From Henricia sp. BOLD:AAB3569 (Eukaryota; Echinodermata; Asteroidea; Spinulosida; Echinasteridae): DNA of 64,000 nt. Each line of letters begins with the position of its first letter. The stretch's first letter is position 1. Under the pieces are notes generated by a model. That model was not told the origin of the DNA and ran no database searches. It saw only the letters and a program-made list of their open reading frames with translations. The stretch spans positions 62,001 through 126,000 of the forward strand of contig JBBELK010001360.1 of NCBI GenBank assembly GCA_037783545.1, read 5' to 3'. This document shows positions 55,196-64,000 of the stretch, piece after piece. The position numbers and the translations under genes are program-made.

Positions 55196-57324
55196 GTGTG
55201 TCCCAAATGCCGGCAAATTTGGAAATCAAGGAATTTTCCAACCAACTTCAAATTTTGCATGCTCCAAACTGTATATATTCCGCACTTGTCATGCAAAATT
55301 GACAGATTTTCGCTGGGAAATGACGGATAAATTTCAGAGTTTAGGGAAAACGGAGCTCGGCTGCGTGGTTATTCCCCTAACCGTGGCTGTTGGGACACAC
55401 TGCGCCGCGCTGGTGTACATTTGTACGGCCGTTGACTCAGCCCAGATTGTGACGGGAATTAGGTCAAAGTGTGTCCCAAATGCCGGCAAATTTGGAAATC
55501 AAGGAATTTTCCAACCAACTTCAAATTTTGCATGCTCCAAACTGTATATATTCCGCACTTGTCATGCAAAATTGACAGATTTTCGCTGGGAAATGACGGA
55601 GAAATTTCAGAGATTAGGGAAAACGGAGCTCGGCTGCGTGGTTATTCCCCTAACCGTGGCTGTTGGGACACCCTGCGCCGCGCTGATGTACATTTGTACG
55701 GCCGTTGACTCACCCCAGATTGTGACGGGAATTAGGTCAAAGTGTGTCCCAAATGCCGGCAAATTTGGAAATCAAGGAATTTTCCAACCAACTTCAAATT
55801 TTGCATGCTCCAAACTGTATATATTCTGCACTTGTCATGTAAAATTGACAGATTTTCGCTGGGAAATGACGGAGAAATTTCAGAGTTTAGGGAAAACGGA
55901 GCTCGGCTGCATGGTTATTCCCCTAACCGTGGCTGTTGGGACACCCTGCGCCGCGCTGGTGTACATTTGTACGGCCGTTGACTCACCCCAGATTGTGACG
56001 GGAATTAGGTCAAAGTGTGTCCCAAATGCCGGCAAATTTGGAAATCAAGGAATTTTCCAACCAACTTCAAATTTTGCATGCTCCAAACTGTATATATTCC
56101 GCACTTGTCATGCAAAATTGACAGATTTTCGCTGGGAAATGACGGAGAAATTTCAGAGTTTAGGGAAAACGGAGCTCGGCTGCGTGGTTATTCCCCTAAC
56201 CGTGGCTGTTGGGACACCCTGCGCCGCGCTGGTGTACATTTGTACGGCCGTTGACTCACCCCGGATTGTGACGGGAATTAGGTCAAAGTGTGTCCCAAAT
56301 GCCGGCAAATTTGGAAATCAAGGAATTTTCCAACCAACTTCAAATTTTGCATGCTCCAAACTGTATATATTCCGCACTTGTCATGCAAAATTGACAGATT
56401 TTCGCTGGGAAATGACGGATAAATTTCAGAGTTTAGGGAAAACGGAGCTCGGCTGCGTGGTTATTCCCCTAACCGTGGCTGTTGGGACACACTGCGCCGC
56501 GCTGGTGTACATTTGTACGGCCGTTGACTCAGCCCAGATTGTGACGGGAATTAGGTCAAAGTGTGTCCCAAATGCCGGCAAATTTGGAAATCAAGGAATT
56601 TTCCAACCAACTTCAAATTTTGCATGCTCCAAACTGTATATATTCCGCACTTGTCATGCAAAATTGACAGATTTTCGCTGGGAAATGACGGAGAAATTTC
56701 AGAGATTAGGGAAAACGGAGCTCGGCTGCGTGGTTATTCCCCTAACCGTGGCTGTTGGGACACCCTGCGCCGCGCTGATGTACATTTGTACGGCCGTTGA
56801 CTCACCCCAGATTGTGACGGGAATTAGGTCAAAGTGTGTCCCAAATGCCGGCAAATTTGGAAATCAAGGAATTTTCCAACCAACTTCAAATTTTGCATGC
56901 TCCAAACTGTATATATTCTGCACTTGTCATGTAAAATTGACAGATTTTCGCTGGGAAATGACGGAGAAATTTCAGAGTTTAGGGAAAACGGAGCTCGGCT
57001 GCATGGTTATTCCCCTAACCGTGGCTGTTGGGACACCCTGCGCCGCGCTGGTGTACATTTGTACGGCCGTTGACTCACCCCAGATTGTGACGGGAATTAG
57101 GTCAAAGTGTGTCCCAAATGCCGGCAAATTTGGAAATCAAGGAATTTTCCAACCAACTTCAAATTTTGCATGCTCCAAACTGTATATATTCCGCACTTGT
57201 CATGCAAAATTGACAGATTTTCGCTGGGAAATGACGGAGAAATTTCAGAGTTTAGGGAAAACGGAGCTCGGCTGCGTGGTTATTCCCCTAACCGTGGCTG
57301 TTGGGACACCCTGCGCCGCGCTGG

Positions 57325-57350
57325 TGTACATTTGTACGGCCGTTGACTCA
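57325..57350. other. Palindrome cluster of the unit (representative copy)
   Basis: Within 26 bp lie TGTACA (57325-57330), a second GTAC four bases on (57334-57337), ACGGCCGT (57336-57343) and TGACTCA (57344-57350). TGTACA and ACGGCCGT are perfect palindromes; GTACATTTGTAC has 5-bp arms around TT. The cluster is conserved in nearly every unit and is missing from the truncated unit 10174-10318. Hairpin or cruciform formation is inference. Confidence 0.85.
57344..57350 (+). promoter_or_regulatory. TGACTCA site, AP-1/Gcn4-type bZIP consensus (representative copy)
   Basis: An exact TGACTCA lies at unit position 238-244 in almost every copy. It survives even where the next bases change (CTCATCCC, CTCAGCCC, CTCACTCC, CTCAGGAC). 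A rare loss is GTGGACTCA near 20497. TGACTCA is the known recognition sequence of AP-1 and Gcn4 family bZIP proteins. Binding here is not shown, and the match could be chance fixed by amplification. Confidence 0.35.
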
Positions 57351-57379
57351 CCCCAGATTGTGACGGGAATTAGGTCAAA

Positions 57380-59569
57380 GTGTGTCCCAAATGCCGGCAA
57401 ATTTGGAAATCAAGGAATTTTCCAACCAACTTCAAATTTTGCATGCTCCAAACTGTATATATTCCGCACTTGTCATGCAAAATTGACAGATTTTCGCTTG
57501 GAAATGACGGAGAAATTTCAGAGTTTAGGGAAAACGGAGCTCGGCTGCGTGGTTATTCCCCTAACCGTGGCTGTTGGGACACACTGCGCCGCGCTGGTGT
57601 ACATTTGTACGGCCGTTGACTCACCCCAGATTGTGACGGGAATTAGGTCAAAGTGTGTCCCAAATGCCGGCAAATTTGGAAATCAAGGAATTTTCCAACC
57701 AACTTCAAATTGTGCATGCTCCAAACTGTATATATTCCGCACTTGTCACGCAAAATTGACAGATTTTCGCTGGGAAATGACGGAGAAATTTCAGAGATTA
57801 GGGAAAACGGAGCTCGGCTGCGTGGTTATTCCCCTAACCGTGGCTGTTGGGACACCCTGCGCCGCGCTGATGTACATTTGTACGGCCGTTGACTCACCCC
57901 AGATTGTGACGGGAATTAGGTCAAAGTGTGTCCCAAATGCCGGCAAATTTGGAAATCAAGGAATTTTCCAACCAACTTCAAATTTTGCATGCTCCAAACT
58001 GTATATATTCCGCACTTGTCATGCAAAATTGACAGATTTTCGCTTGGAAATGAAGGAGAAATTTCAGAGTTTAGGGAAAACGGAGCTCGGCTGCGTGGTT
58101 ATTCCCCTAACCGTGGCTGTTGGGACACCCTGCGCCGCGCTGGTGTATATTTGTACGGCCGTTGACTCACCCCAGATTGTGACGGGAATTAGGTCAAAGT
58201 GTGTCCCAAATGCCGGCAAATTTGGAAATCAAGGAATTTTCCAACCAACTTCAAATTTGGCATGCTCCAAACTGTATATATTCCGCACTTGTCATGCAAA
58301 ATTTACAGATTTTCGCTGGGAAATGACGGAGAAATTTCAGAGTTTAAGGAAAACGGAGCTCGGCTGCGTGGTTATTCCCCTAACCGTGGCTGTTGGGACA
58401 CCCTGCGCATGCGCCGCGCTGGTGTACATTTGTACGGCCGTTGACTCACCCCAGATTGTGACGGGAATTAGGTCAAAGTGTGTCCCAAATGCCGGCAAAT
58501 TTGGAAATCAAGGAATTTTCCAACCAACTTCAAATGTTGCATGCTCCAAACTGTATATATTCCGCACTTGTCATGCAAAATTGACAGATTTTCGCTGGGA
58601 AATGACGGATAAATTTCAGAGTTTAGGGAAAACGGAGCTCGGCTGCGTGGTTATTCCCCTAACCGTGGCTGTTGGGACACCCTGCGCCGCGCTGGTGTAC
58701 ATTTGTACGGCCGTTGACTCACCCCAGATTGTGACGGGAATTAGGTCAAAGTGTGTCCCAAATGCCGGCAAATTTGGAAATCAAGGAATCTTCCAACCAA
58801 CTTCAAATTTTGCATGCTCCAAACTGTATATATTCCGCACTTGTCATGCAAAATTGACAGATTTTCGCTGGGAAATGACGGATAAATTTCAGAGTTTAGG
58901 GAAAACGGAGCTCGGCTGCGTGGTTATTCCCCTAACCGTGGCTGTTGGGACACCCTGCGCCGCGCTGGTGTACATTTGTACGGCCGTTGACTCACCCCGG
59001 ATTGTGACGGGAATTAGGTCAAAGTGTGTCCCAAATGCCGGCAAATTTGGAAATCAAGGAATTTTCCAACCAACTTCAAATTTTGCATGCTCCAAACTGT
59101 ATATATTCCGCACTTGTCATGCAAAATTGACAGATTTTCGCTGGGAAATGACGGATATATTTCAGAGTTTAGGGAAAACGGAGCTCGGCTGCGTGGTTAT
59201 TCCCCTAACCGTGGCTGTTGGGACACACTGCGCCGCGCTGGTGTACATTTGTACGGCCGTTGACTCAGCCCAGATTGTGACGGGAATTAGGTCAAAGTGT
59301 GTCCCAAATGCCGGCAAATTTGGAAATCAAGGAATTTTCCAACCAACTTCAAATTTTGCATGCTCCAAACTGTATATATTCCGCACTTGTCATGCAAAAT
59401 TGACAGATTTTCGCTGGGAAATGACGGAGAGATTTCCGAGATTAGGGAAAACGGAGCTCGGCTGCGTGGTTATTCCCCTAACCGTGGCTGTTGGGACACC
59501 CTGCGCCGCGCTGATGTACATTTGTACGGCCGTTGACTCACCCCAGATTGTGACGGGAATTAGGTCAAA
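57380..59569. repeat. Mixed units, 57380-59569
   Basis: Eight units, all 273 bp except 58199 (279 bp). Markers include CGCTTGGAAATG (57380, 57926), ATTGTGCATG (57653), GTCACGCAAAA near 57748, GAAGGAG near 58053, TTTGGCATG plus TTTACAG plus GTTTAAGG (58199) and GATATATTTC (59024). No exact HOR period is seen. Units 59024 and 59297 return in variant form at 60674 and 60947 (1650 bp on), sharing CTCAGCCC and GAGAGATTTCCGAG. Confidence 0.75.
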
Positions 59570-60673
59570 GTGTGTCCCAAATGCCGGCAAATTTGGAAAT
59601 CAAGGAATTTTCCAACCAACTTCAAATTTTGCATGCTCCAAACTGTATATATTCCGCACTTGTCATGCAAAATTGACAGATTTTCGCTTGGAAATGACGG
59701 AGAAATTTCAGAGTTTAGGGAAAACGGAGCTCGGCTGCGTGGTTATTCCCCTAACCGTGGCTGTTGGGACACCCTGCGCATGCGCCGCGCTGTTGTACAT
59801 TTGTACGGCCGTTGACTCACCCCAGATTGTGACGGGAATTAGGTCAAAGTGTGTCCCAAATGCCGCAAATTTCGAAAATCAAGGAATTTTCCAACCAACT
59901 TCAAATTTTGCATGCTCCAAACTGTATATATTCCGCACTTGTCATGCAAAATTGACAGATTTTCGCTGGGAAATGACGGAGAAATTTCAGAGTTTAGGGA
60001 AAACGGAGCTCGGCTGCGTGGTTATTCCCCTAACCGTGGCTGTTGGGACACCCTGCGCCGCGCTGGTGTACATTTGTACGGCCGTTGACTCACCCCGGAT
60101 TGTGACGGGAATTAGGTCAAAGTGTGTCCCAAATGCCGGCAAATTTGGAAATCAAGGAATTTTCCAACCAACTTCAAATTTTGCATGCTCCAAACTGTAT
60201 ATATTCCGCACTTGTCATGCAAAATTGACAGATTTTCGCTGGGAAATGACGGAGAAATTTCAGAGTTTAGGGAAAACGGAGCTCGGCTGCGTGGTTATTC
60301 CCCTAACCGTGGCTGTTGGGACACCCTGCGCATGCGCCGCGCTGTTGTACATTTGTACGGCCGTTGACTCACCCCAGATTGTGACGGGAATTAGGTCAAA
60401 GTGTGTCCCAAATGCCGCAAATTTCGAAAATCAAGGAATTTTCCAACCAACTTCAAATTTTGCATGCTCCAAACTGTATATATTCCGCACTTGTCATGCA
60501 AAATTGACAGATTTTCGCTGGGAAATGACGGAGAAATTTCAGAGTTTAGGGAAAACGGAGCTCGGCTGCGTGGTTATTCCCCTAACCGTTGCTGTTGGGA
60601 CACCCTGCGCCGCGCTGGTGTACATTTGTACGGCCGTTGACTCACCCCGGATTGTGACGGGAATTAGGTCAAA
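59570..60673. repeat. Dimeric HOR, 552-bp period, two copies
   Basis: Copies are 59570-60121 and 60122-60673. Each has a 279-bp unit with the 6-bp insertion and CGCTGTTGTAC, followed by a 273-bp unit with ATGCCGCAAATTTCG (one base lost, one gained) and CCCCGGATTG. They differ at CGCTTGG (59686) against CGCTGGG, and at CCGTTGCTG near 60588. Confidence 0.9.
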
Positions 60674-63142
60674 GTGTGTCCCAAATGCCGGCAAATTTGG
60701 AAATCAAGGAATTTTCCAACCAACTTCAAATTTTGCATGCTCCAAACTGTATATATTCCGCACTTGTCATGCAAAATTGACAGATTTTCGCTGGGAAATG
60801 ACGGATAAATTTCAGAGTTTAGGGAAAACGGAGCTCGGCTGCGTGGTTATTCCCCTAACCGTGGCTGTTGGGACACACTGCGCCGCGCTGGTGTACATTT
60901 GTACGGCCGTTGACTCAGCCCAGATTGTGACGGGAATTAGGTCAAAGTGTGTCCCAAATGCCGGCAAATTTGGAAATCAAGGAATTTTCCAACCAACTTC
61001 AAATTTTGCATGCTCCAAACTGTATATATTCCGCACTTGTCATGCAAAATTGACAGATTTTCGCTGGGAAATGACGGAGAGATTTCCGAGATTAGGGAAA
61101 ACGGAGCTCGGCTGCGTGGTTATTCCCCTAACCGTGGCTGTTGGGACACCCTGCGCCGCGCTGATGTACATTTGTACGGCCGTTGACTCACCCCAGATTG
61201 TGACGGGAATTAGGTCAAAGTGTGTCCCAAATGCCGGCAAATTTGGAAATCAAGGAATTTTCCAACCAACTTCAAATTTTGCATGCTCCAAACTGTATAT
61301 ATTCCGCACTTGTCATGCAAAATTGACAGATTTTCGCTGGGAAATGACGGAGAAATTTCCGAGATTAGGGAAAACGGAGCTCGGCTGCGTGGTTATTCCC
61401 CTAACCGTGGCTGTTGGGACACCCTGCGCCGCGCTGATGTACATTTGTACGGCCGTTGACTCACCCCAGATTGTGACGGGAATTAGGTCAAAGTGTGTCC
61501 CAAATGCCGGCAAATTTGGAAATCAAGGAATTTTCCAACCAACTTCAAATTTTGCATGCTCCAAACTGTATATATTCCGCACTTGTCATGCAAAATTGAC
61601 AGATTTTCGCTGGGAAATGACGGAGAAATTTCAGAGTTTAGGGAAAACGGAGCTCGGCTGCGTGGTTATTCCCCTAACAGTGGCTGTTGGGACACCCTGC
61701 GCATGCGCCGCGCTGGTGTACATTTGTACGGCCGTTGACTCACCCCAGATTGTGACGGGAATTAGGTCAAAGTGTGTCCCAAATGCCGGCAAATTTGGAA
61801 ATCAAGGAATTTTCCAACCAACTTCAAATTTTGCATGCTCCAAACTGTATATATTCCGCACTTGTCATGCAAAATTGACAGATTTTCGCTGGGAAATGAC
61901 GGAGAAATTTCAGAGTTTAGGGAAAACGGAGCTCGGCTGCATGGTTATTCCCCTAACCGTGGCTGTTGGGACACCCTGCGCCGCGCTGGTGTACATTTGT
62001 ACGGCCGTTGACTCACCCCAGATTGTGACGGGAATTAGGTCAAAGTGTGTCCCAAATGCCGGCAAATTTGGAAATCAAGGAATTTTCCAACCAACTTCAA
62101 ATTTTGCATGCTCCAAACTGTATATATTCCGCACTTGTCATGCAAAATTGACAGATTTTCGCTGGGAAATGACGGAGAAATTTCAGAGTTTAGGGAAAAC
62201 GGAGCTCGGCTGCGTGGTTATTCCCCTAACCGTGTCTGTTGGGACACCCTGCGCCGCGCTGGTGTACATTTGTACGGCCGTTGACTCACCCCAGATTGTG
62301 ACGGGAATTAGGTCAAAGTGTGTCGCAAATGCCGGCAAATTTGGAAATCAAGGAATTTTCCAACCAACTTCAAATTTTGCATGCTCCAAACTGTATATAT
62401 TCCGCACTTGTCATGCAAAATTGACAGATTTTCGCTGGGAAATGACGGAGAAATTTCAGAGTTTAGGGAAAACGGAGCTCGGCTGCGTGGTTACTCCCCT
62501 AACCGTGGCTGTTGGGACACCCTGCGCCGCGCTGGTGTACATTTGTACGGCCGTTGACTCACCCCAGATTGTGACGGGAATTAGGTCAAAGTGTGTCCCA
62601 AATGCCGGCAAATTTGGAAATCAAGGAATTTTCCAACCAACTTCAAATTTTGCATGCTCCAAACTGTATATATTCCGCACTTGTCATGCAAAATTGACAG
62701 ATTTTCGCTGGGAAATGACGGAGAAATTTCAGAGTTTAGGGAAAACGGAGCTCGGCTGCGTGGTTATTCCCCTAACCGTGGCTGTTGGGACACCCTGCGC
62801 CGCGCTGGTGTACATTTGTACGGCCGTTGACTCACCCCAGATTGTGACGGGAATTAGGTCAAAGTGTGTCCCAAATGCCGGCAAATTTGGAAATCAAGGA
62901 ATTTTCCAACCAACTTCAAATTTTGCATGCTCCAAACTGTATATATTCCGCACTTGTCATGCAAAATTGACAGATTTTCGCTTGGAAATGACGGAGAAAT
63001 TTCAGAGTTTAGGGAAAACGGAGCTCGGCTGCGTGGTTATTCCCCTAACCGTGGCTGTTGGGACACCCTGCGCATGCGCCGCGCTGGTGTACATTTGTAC
63101 GGCCGTTGACTCACCCCAGATTGTGACGGGAATTAGATCAAA
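60674..63142. repeat. Mostly consensus-like units, 60674-63142
   Basis: Nine units. 60947 and 61220 share TTTCCGAGATTAG and CTGATGTAC. 61493 and 62864 have the 6-bp insertion. 61772 has GCTGCATGG. 62045, 62318 and 62591 are within one or two bases of consensus. Private changes: CTAACAGTGG near 61678, CGTGTCTG near 62234, GTCGCAAATG near 62323 and TTACTCCCC near 62492. Confidence 0.8.
61699..61708. other. GCGCATGCGC palindrome made by the 6-bp insertion (representative copy)
   Basis: In about 80 units CTGCGCCGCG is lengthened by six bases to CTGCGCATGCGCCGCG, giving a perfect 10-bp palindrome and a TGCGC-A-TGCGC direct repeat. A frequent alternative, CGGATGCGCC, breaks the palindrome. Single alternatives are GCGCTTGCGC near 8057 and GCGCATCCGC near 9829. 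The insertion keeps the unit length divisible by three. Confidence 0.9.
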
Positions 63143-64000
63143 GTGTGTCCCAAATGCCGGCAAATTTCGAAAATCAAGGAATTTTCCAACCAACTTCAAA
63201 TTTTGCATGCTCCAAACTGTATATATTCCGCACTTGTCATGCAAAATTGACAGATTTTCGCTGGGAAATGACGGATAAATTTCAGAGTTTAGGGAAAACG
63301 GAGCTCGGCTGCGTGGTTATTCCCCTAACCGTGGCTGTTGGGACACCCTGCGCCGCGCTGGTGTACATTTGTACGGCCGTTGACTCACCCCAGATTGTGA
63401 CGGGAATTAGGTCAAAGTGTGTCCCAAATGCCGGCAAATTTGGAAATCAAGGAATTTTCCAACCAACTTCAAATTTTGCATGCTCCAAACTGTATATATT
63501 CCGCACTTGTCATGCAAAATTGACAGATTTTCGCTGGGAAATGACGGAGAAATTTCAGAGTTTAGGGAAAACGGAGCTCGGCTGCGTGGTTATTCCCCTA
63601 ACCGTGGCTGTTGGGACACCCTGCGCATGCGCCGCGCTGCTGTACATTTGTACGGCCGTTGACTCACCCCAGATTGTGACGGGAATTAGATCAAAGTGTG
63701 TCCCAAATGCCGGCAAATTTCGAAAATCAAGGAATTTTCCAACCAACTTCAAATTTTGCATGCTCCAAACTGTATATATTCCGCACTTGTCATGCAAAAT
63801 TGACAGATTTTCGCTGGGAAATGACGGATAAATTTCAGAGTTTAGGGAAAACGGAGCTCGGCTGCGTGGTTATTCCCCTAACCGTGGCTGTTGGGACACA
63901 CTGCGCCGCGCTGGTGTACATTTGTACGGCCGTTGACTCACCCCAGATTGTGACGGGAATTAGGTCAAAGTGTGTCCCAAATGCCGGCAAATTTGGAAAT
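63143..64000. repeat. 553-bp dimer repeating to the right edge
   Basis: Unit 63143 (CGAAAATC plus GATAAATTTC, 274 bp) and unit 63417 (6-bp insertion, 279 bp) are followed by 63696, which repeats the first member. Both first members follow AGATCAAAG (63136 and 63689). The final unit starts at 63970 and is cut by the window end, so the array continues to the right. Confidence 0.85.

Larger units (their letters stand above)
55196..57379. repeat. 4-unit HOR, 1092-bp period, two copies
   Basis: Copies start at 55196 and 56288. Order: GATAAATTTC plus GACACACTGC plus CTCAGCCC; AGAGATTAG plus CTGATGTAC; TTCTGCAC plus CATGTAAAA plus GCTGCATGG; consensus unit. Each copy is preceded by CCCCGGATTG, which is absent after the second copy. 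All four units are 273 bp. A related trio appears at 59024 and 60674. Confidence 0.92.
57107..57379 (+). repeat. Representative consensus 273-bp unit
   Basis: This copy carries the commonest base at every variable site I tracked, so it serves as the reference unit. 62591-62863 is equivalent. Composition is 62 C and 67 G in 273 bp (47% GC), AT-rich over unit positions 1-160 and GC-rich over 161-273. It has 14 CpG sites. In order it contains the TGCCGGCA palindrome (13-20), GGAATTTTCC (35-44), GCATGC (62-67), TATATA (77-82), a TTCGCTGG segment (114-121), the GAAATTTC palindrome (133-140), TTTAGGG (145-151), GAGCTC (158-163), the GC-rich CTGCGCCGCGCTGG segment, TGTACA (219-224), ACGGCCGT (230-237) and TGACTCA (238-244). 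The phase chosen for position 1 is arbitrary. The natural start of the unit is unknown. Confidence 0.95.
54924..63278 (+). other. Longest open frame through the satellite (2784 codons), judged non-coding
   Basis: The frame is a 91-residue repeat read about thirty times, one repeat per satellite unit. It is open because 273 and 279 are multiples of three and one frame of the unit has no stop. Other long examples are 40049-44698 (1549 codons), 10595-14425 (1276) and 37033-40293 (1086). Several observations argue against coding: starts and ends coincide with random 1-bp indels; TAG codons occur in the same frame elsewhere (15396, 28962, 32527, 49823); substitutions hit all codon positions; no recognisable domain, signal peptide or codon bias is visible; and no upstream or downstream gene structure exists. 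Transcription of the array is possible but not shown. Confidence 0.85.
1..64000. repeat. Tandem satellite array, ~273-bp unit, about 233 copies plus partial ends
   Basis: The same unit recurs head to tail through the entire window with no inverted copy and no unrelated sequence between copies. Unit starts were taken at the G of the GTGTGTCCC box, for example 112, 669, 942, 1215, 1488 and 1767, and on to 63970. Spacings are almost all 273, 274, 279 or 280 bp. Exceptions are 284 (385-668), 388 (8962-9349), 272 (9350-9621), 145 (10174-10318) and 281 (26879 and 30444). Copies differ by a handful of bases each, so homogenisation is strong. No transposon, simple-repeat tract or unique DNA interrupts the array. 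Such arrays are typical of centromeric or other heterochromatic blocks of eukaryotes; that placement is inference. The family and taxon are not recognised. Confidence 0.98.

Noticed and set aside
57141-57150. GGAATTTTCC as a Rel/NF-kB-type site
   Set aside because: It fits only the loosest consensus, the taxon is unknown, and the match is common in AT-rich DNA.
57183-57188. TATATA as a promoter TATA box
   Set aside because: It is present in nearly every unit but no initiator, transcript start or following gene supports it. AT-rich satellites often contain such stretches.
57220-57237. CENP-B box-like TTCGCTGGGAAATGACGG
   Set aside because: It begins like the CENP-B box (TTCG, TGG, AAA, CGG) but the spacing between TTCG and CGG is about three bases too long, so the essential positions do not align. 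A relative with other spacing rules cannot be excluded.
57251-57257. TTTAGGG, the plant-type telomere heptamer
   Set aside because: It occurs once per unit, never in tandem, and a 7-mer match in a 273-bp unit is not strong evidence. It was not used to assign the organism to plants.
57277-57287. GGTTATTCCCC as a tRNA-type B box (SINE or tRNA origin)
   Set aside because: The invariant CGA core of the B box is absent and no A box lies at the right distance upstream.
8-63831. Dozens of 79-, 80- and 81-residue open frames starting at the GTGTGTCCC or GTGTCCC box, and matching frames on the minus strand
   Set aside because: They are one per satellite unit, end at the same unit positions, overlap each other on both strands and change with every 1-bp indel. 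They are translation shadows of the repeat.
1-64000. CRISPR array
   Set aside because: The repeat is 273 bp with no alternation of short repeats and unique spacers. Unit-to-unit differences are point changes and small indels.
1-64000. Tandem gene family or giant repetitive surface protein
   Set aside because: Uncompensated 1-bp indels in about 40 units, repeated in-frame TAG codons, no preference for silent changes and no flanking gene signals contradict it.

Overview
The whole window is one tandem array of satellite DNA. A unit of about 273 bp is repeated head to tail, always in the same orientation, from the first base to the last. Counting from the G of the GTGTGTCCC box, unit starts run 112, 385, 669, 942 ... 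63417, 63696, 63970. That gives about 233 further copies (two of them rearranged) plus a partial copy at each end. I see no conventional gene, tRNA, rRNA, CRISPR array, insertion sequence, transposon or non-satellite spacer. An uninterrupted 64 kb satellite array points to a eukaryotic nuclear genome, most plausibly a centromeric, pericentromeric or other heterochromatic block. The sequence does not let me name the taxon, and I do not recognise the satellite family.

The basic unit is 273 bp and about 47% GC. Its first ~160 bp are AT-rich (about 40% GC) and its last ~113 bp GC-rich (about 57%). Three recurrent length changes explain most sizes seen (272, 273, 274, 279, 280 and 281 bp): a 6-bp insertion in the GC-rich part (about 80 copies); a G-to-C change plus one extra A near unit position 26 (about 50 copies); and rare 1-bp losses. 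Because 273 and 279 are multiples of three and one frame has no stop, the array reads as very long open frames (up to 2784 codons at 54924-63278). Frequent 1-bp indels, in-frame TAG codons and mostly amino-acid-changing substitutions argue that this is a by-product of unit length, not a protein.

Layout by higher-order repeat (HOR): 112-2585 early mixed units with a weak 4-unit repeat; 2586-8961 nested 2-, 3- and 4-unit repeats (553, 833 and 1106 bp); 8962-10318 a disturbed zone with a 388-bp composite unit and a 145-bp truncated unit; 11152-14178 a 3-unit, 825-bp HOR; 14179-24960 a 14-unit HOR of about 3.87 kb with unit-scale indels; 25514-26605 a 546-bp dimer repeated twice; 26879-34008 two almost identical copies of a 13-unit, 3565-bp HOR, then a rearranged third copy to about 37030; 38949-40605 a 6-unit block that returns at 50236-51892; between them, 4-unit 1098-bp and 8-unit 2203-bp HORs (40879-49683); 55196-57379 a 4-unit 1092-bp HOR; 59570-60673 a 552-bp dimer; 63143 to the end a 553-bp dimer. 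The pattern is what repeated unequal exchange, segment amplification and gene conversion are known to produce in satellites.

There is no gene set working together here. Possible biology lies in chromatin and DNA structure. Nearly every unit carries a cluster of short palindromes, an exact TGACTCA site, a TATATA stretch and about 14 CpG sites, with no obvious CpG depletion. No CENP-B box with correct spacing was found.
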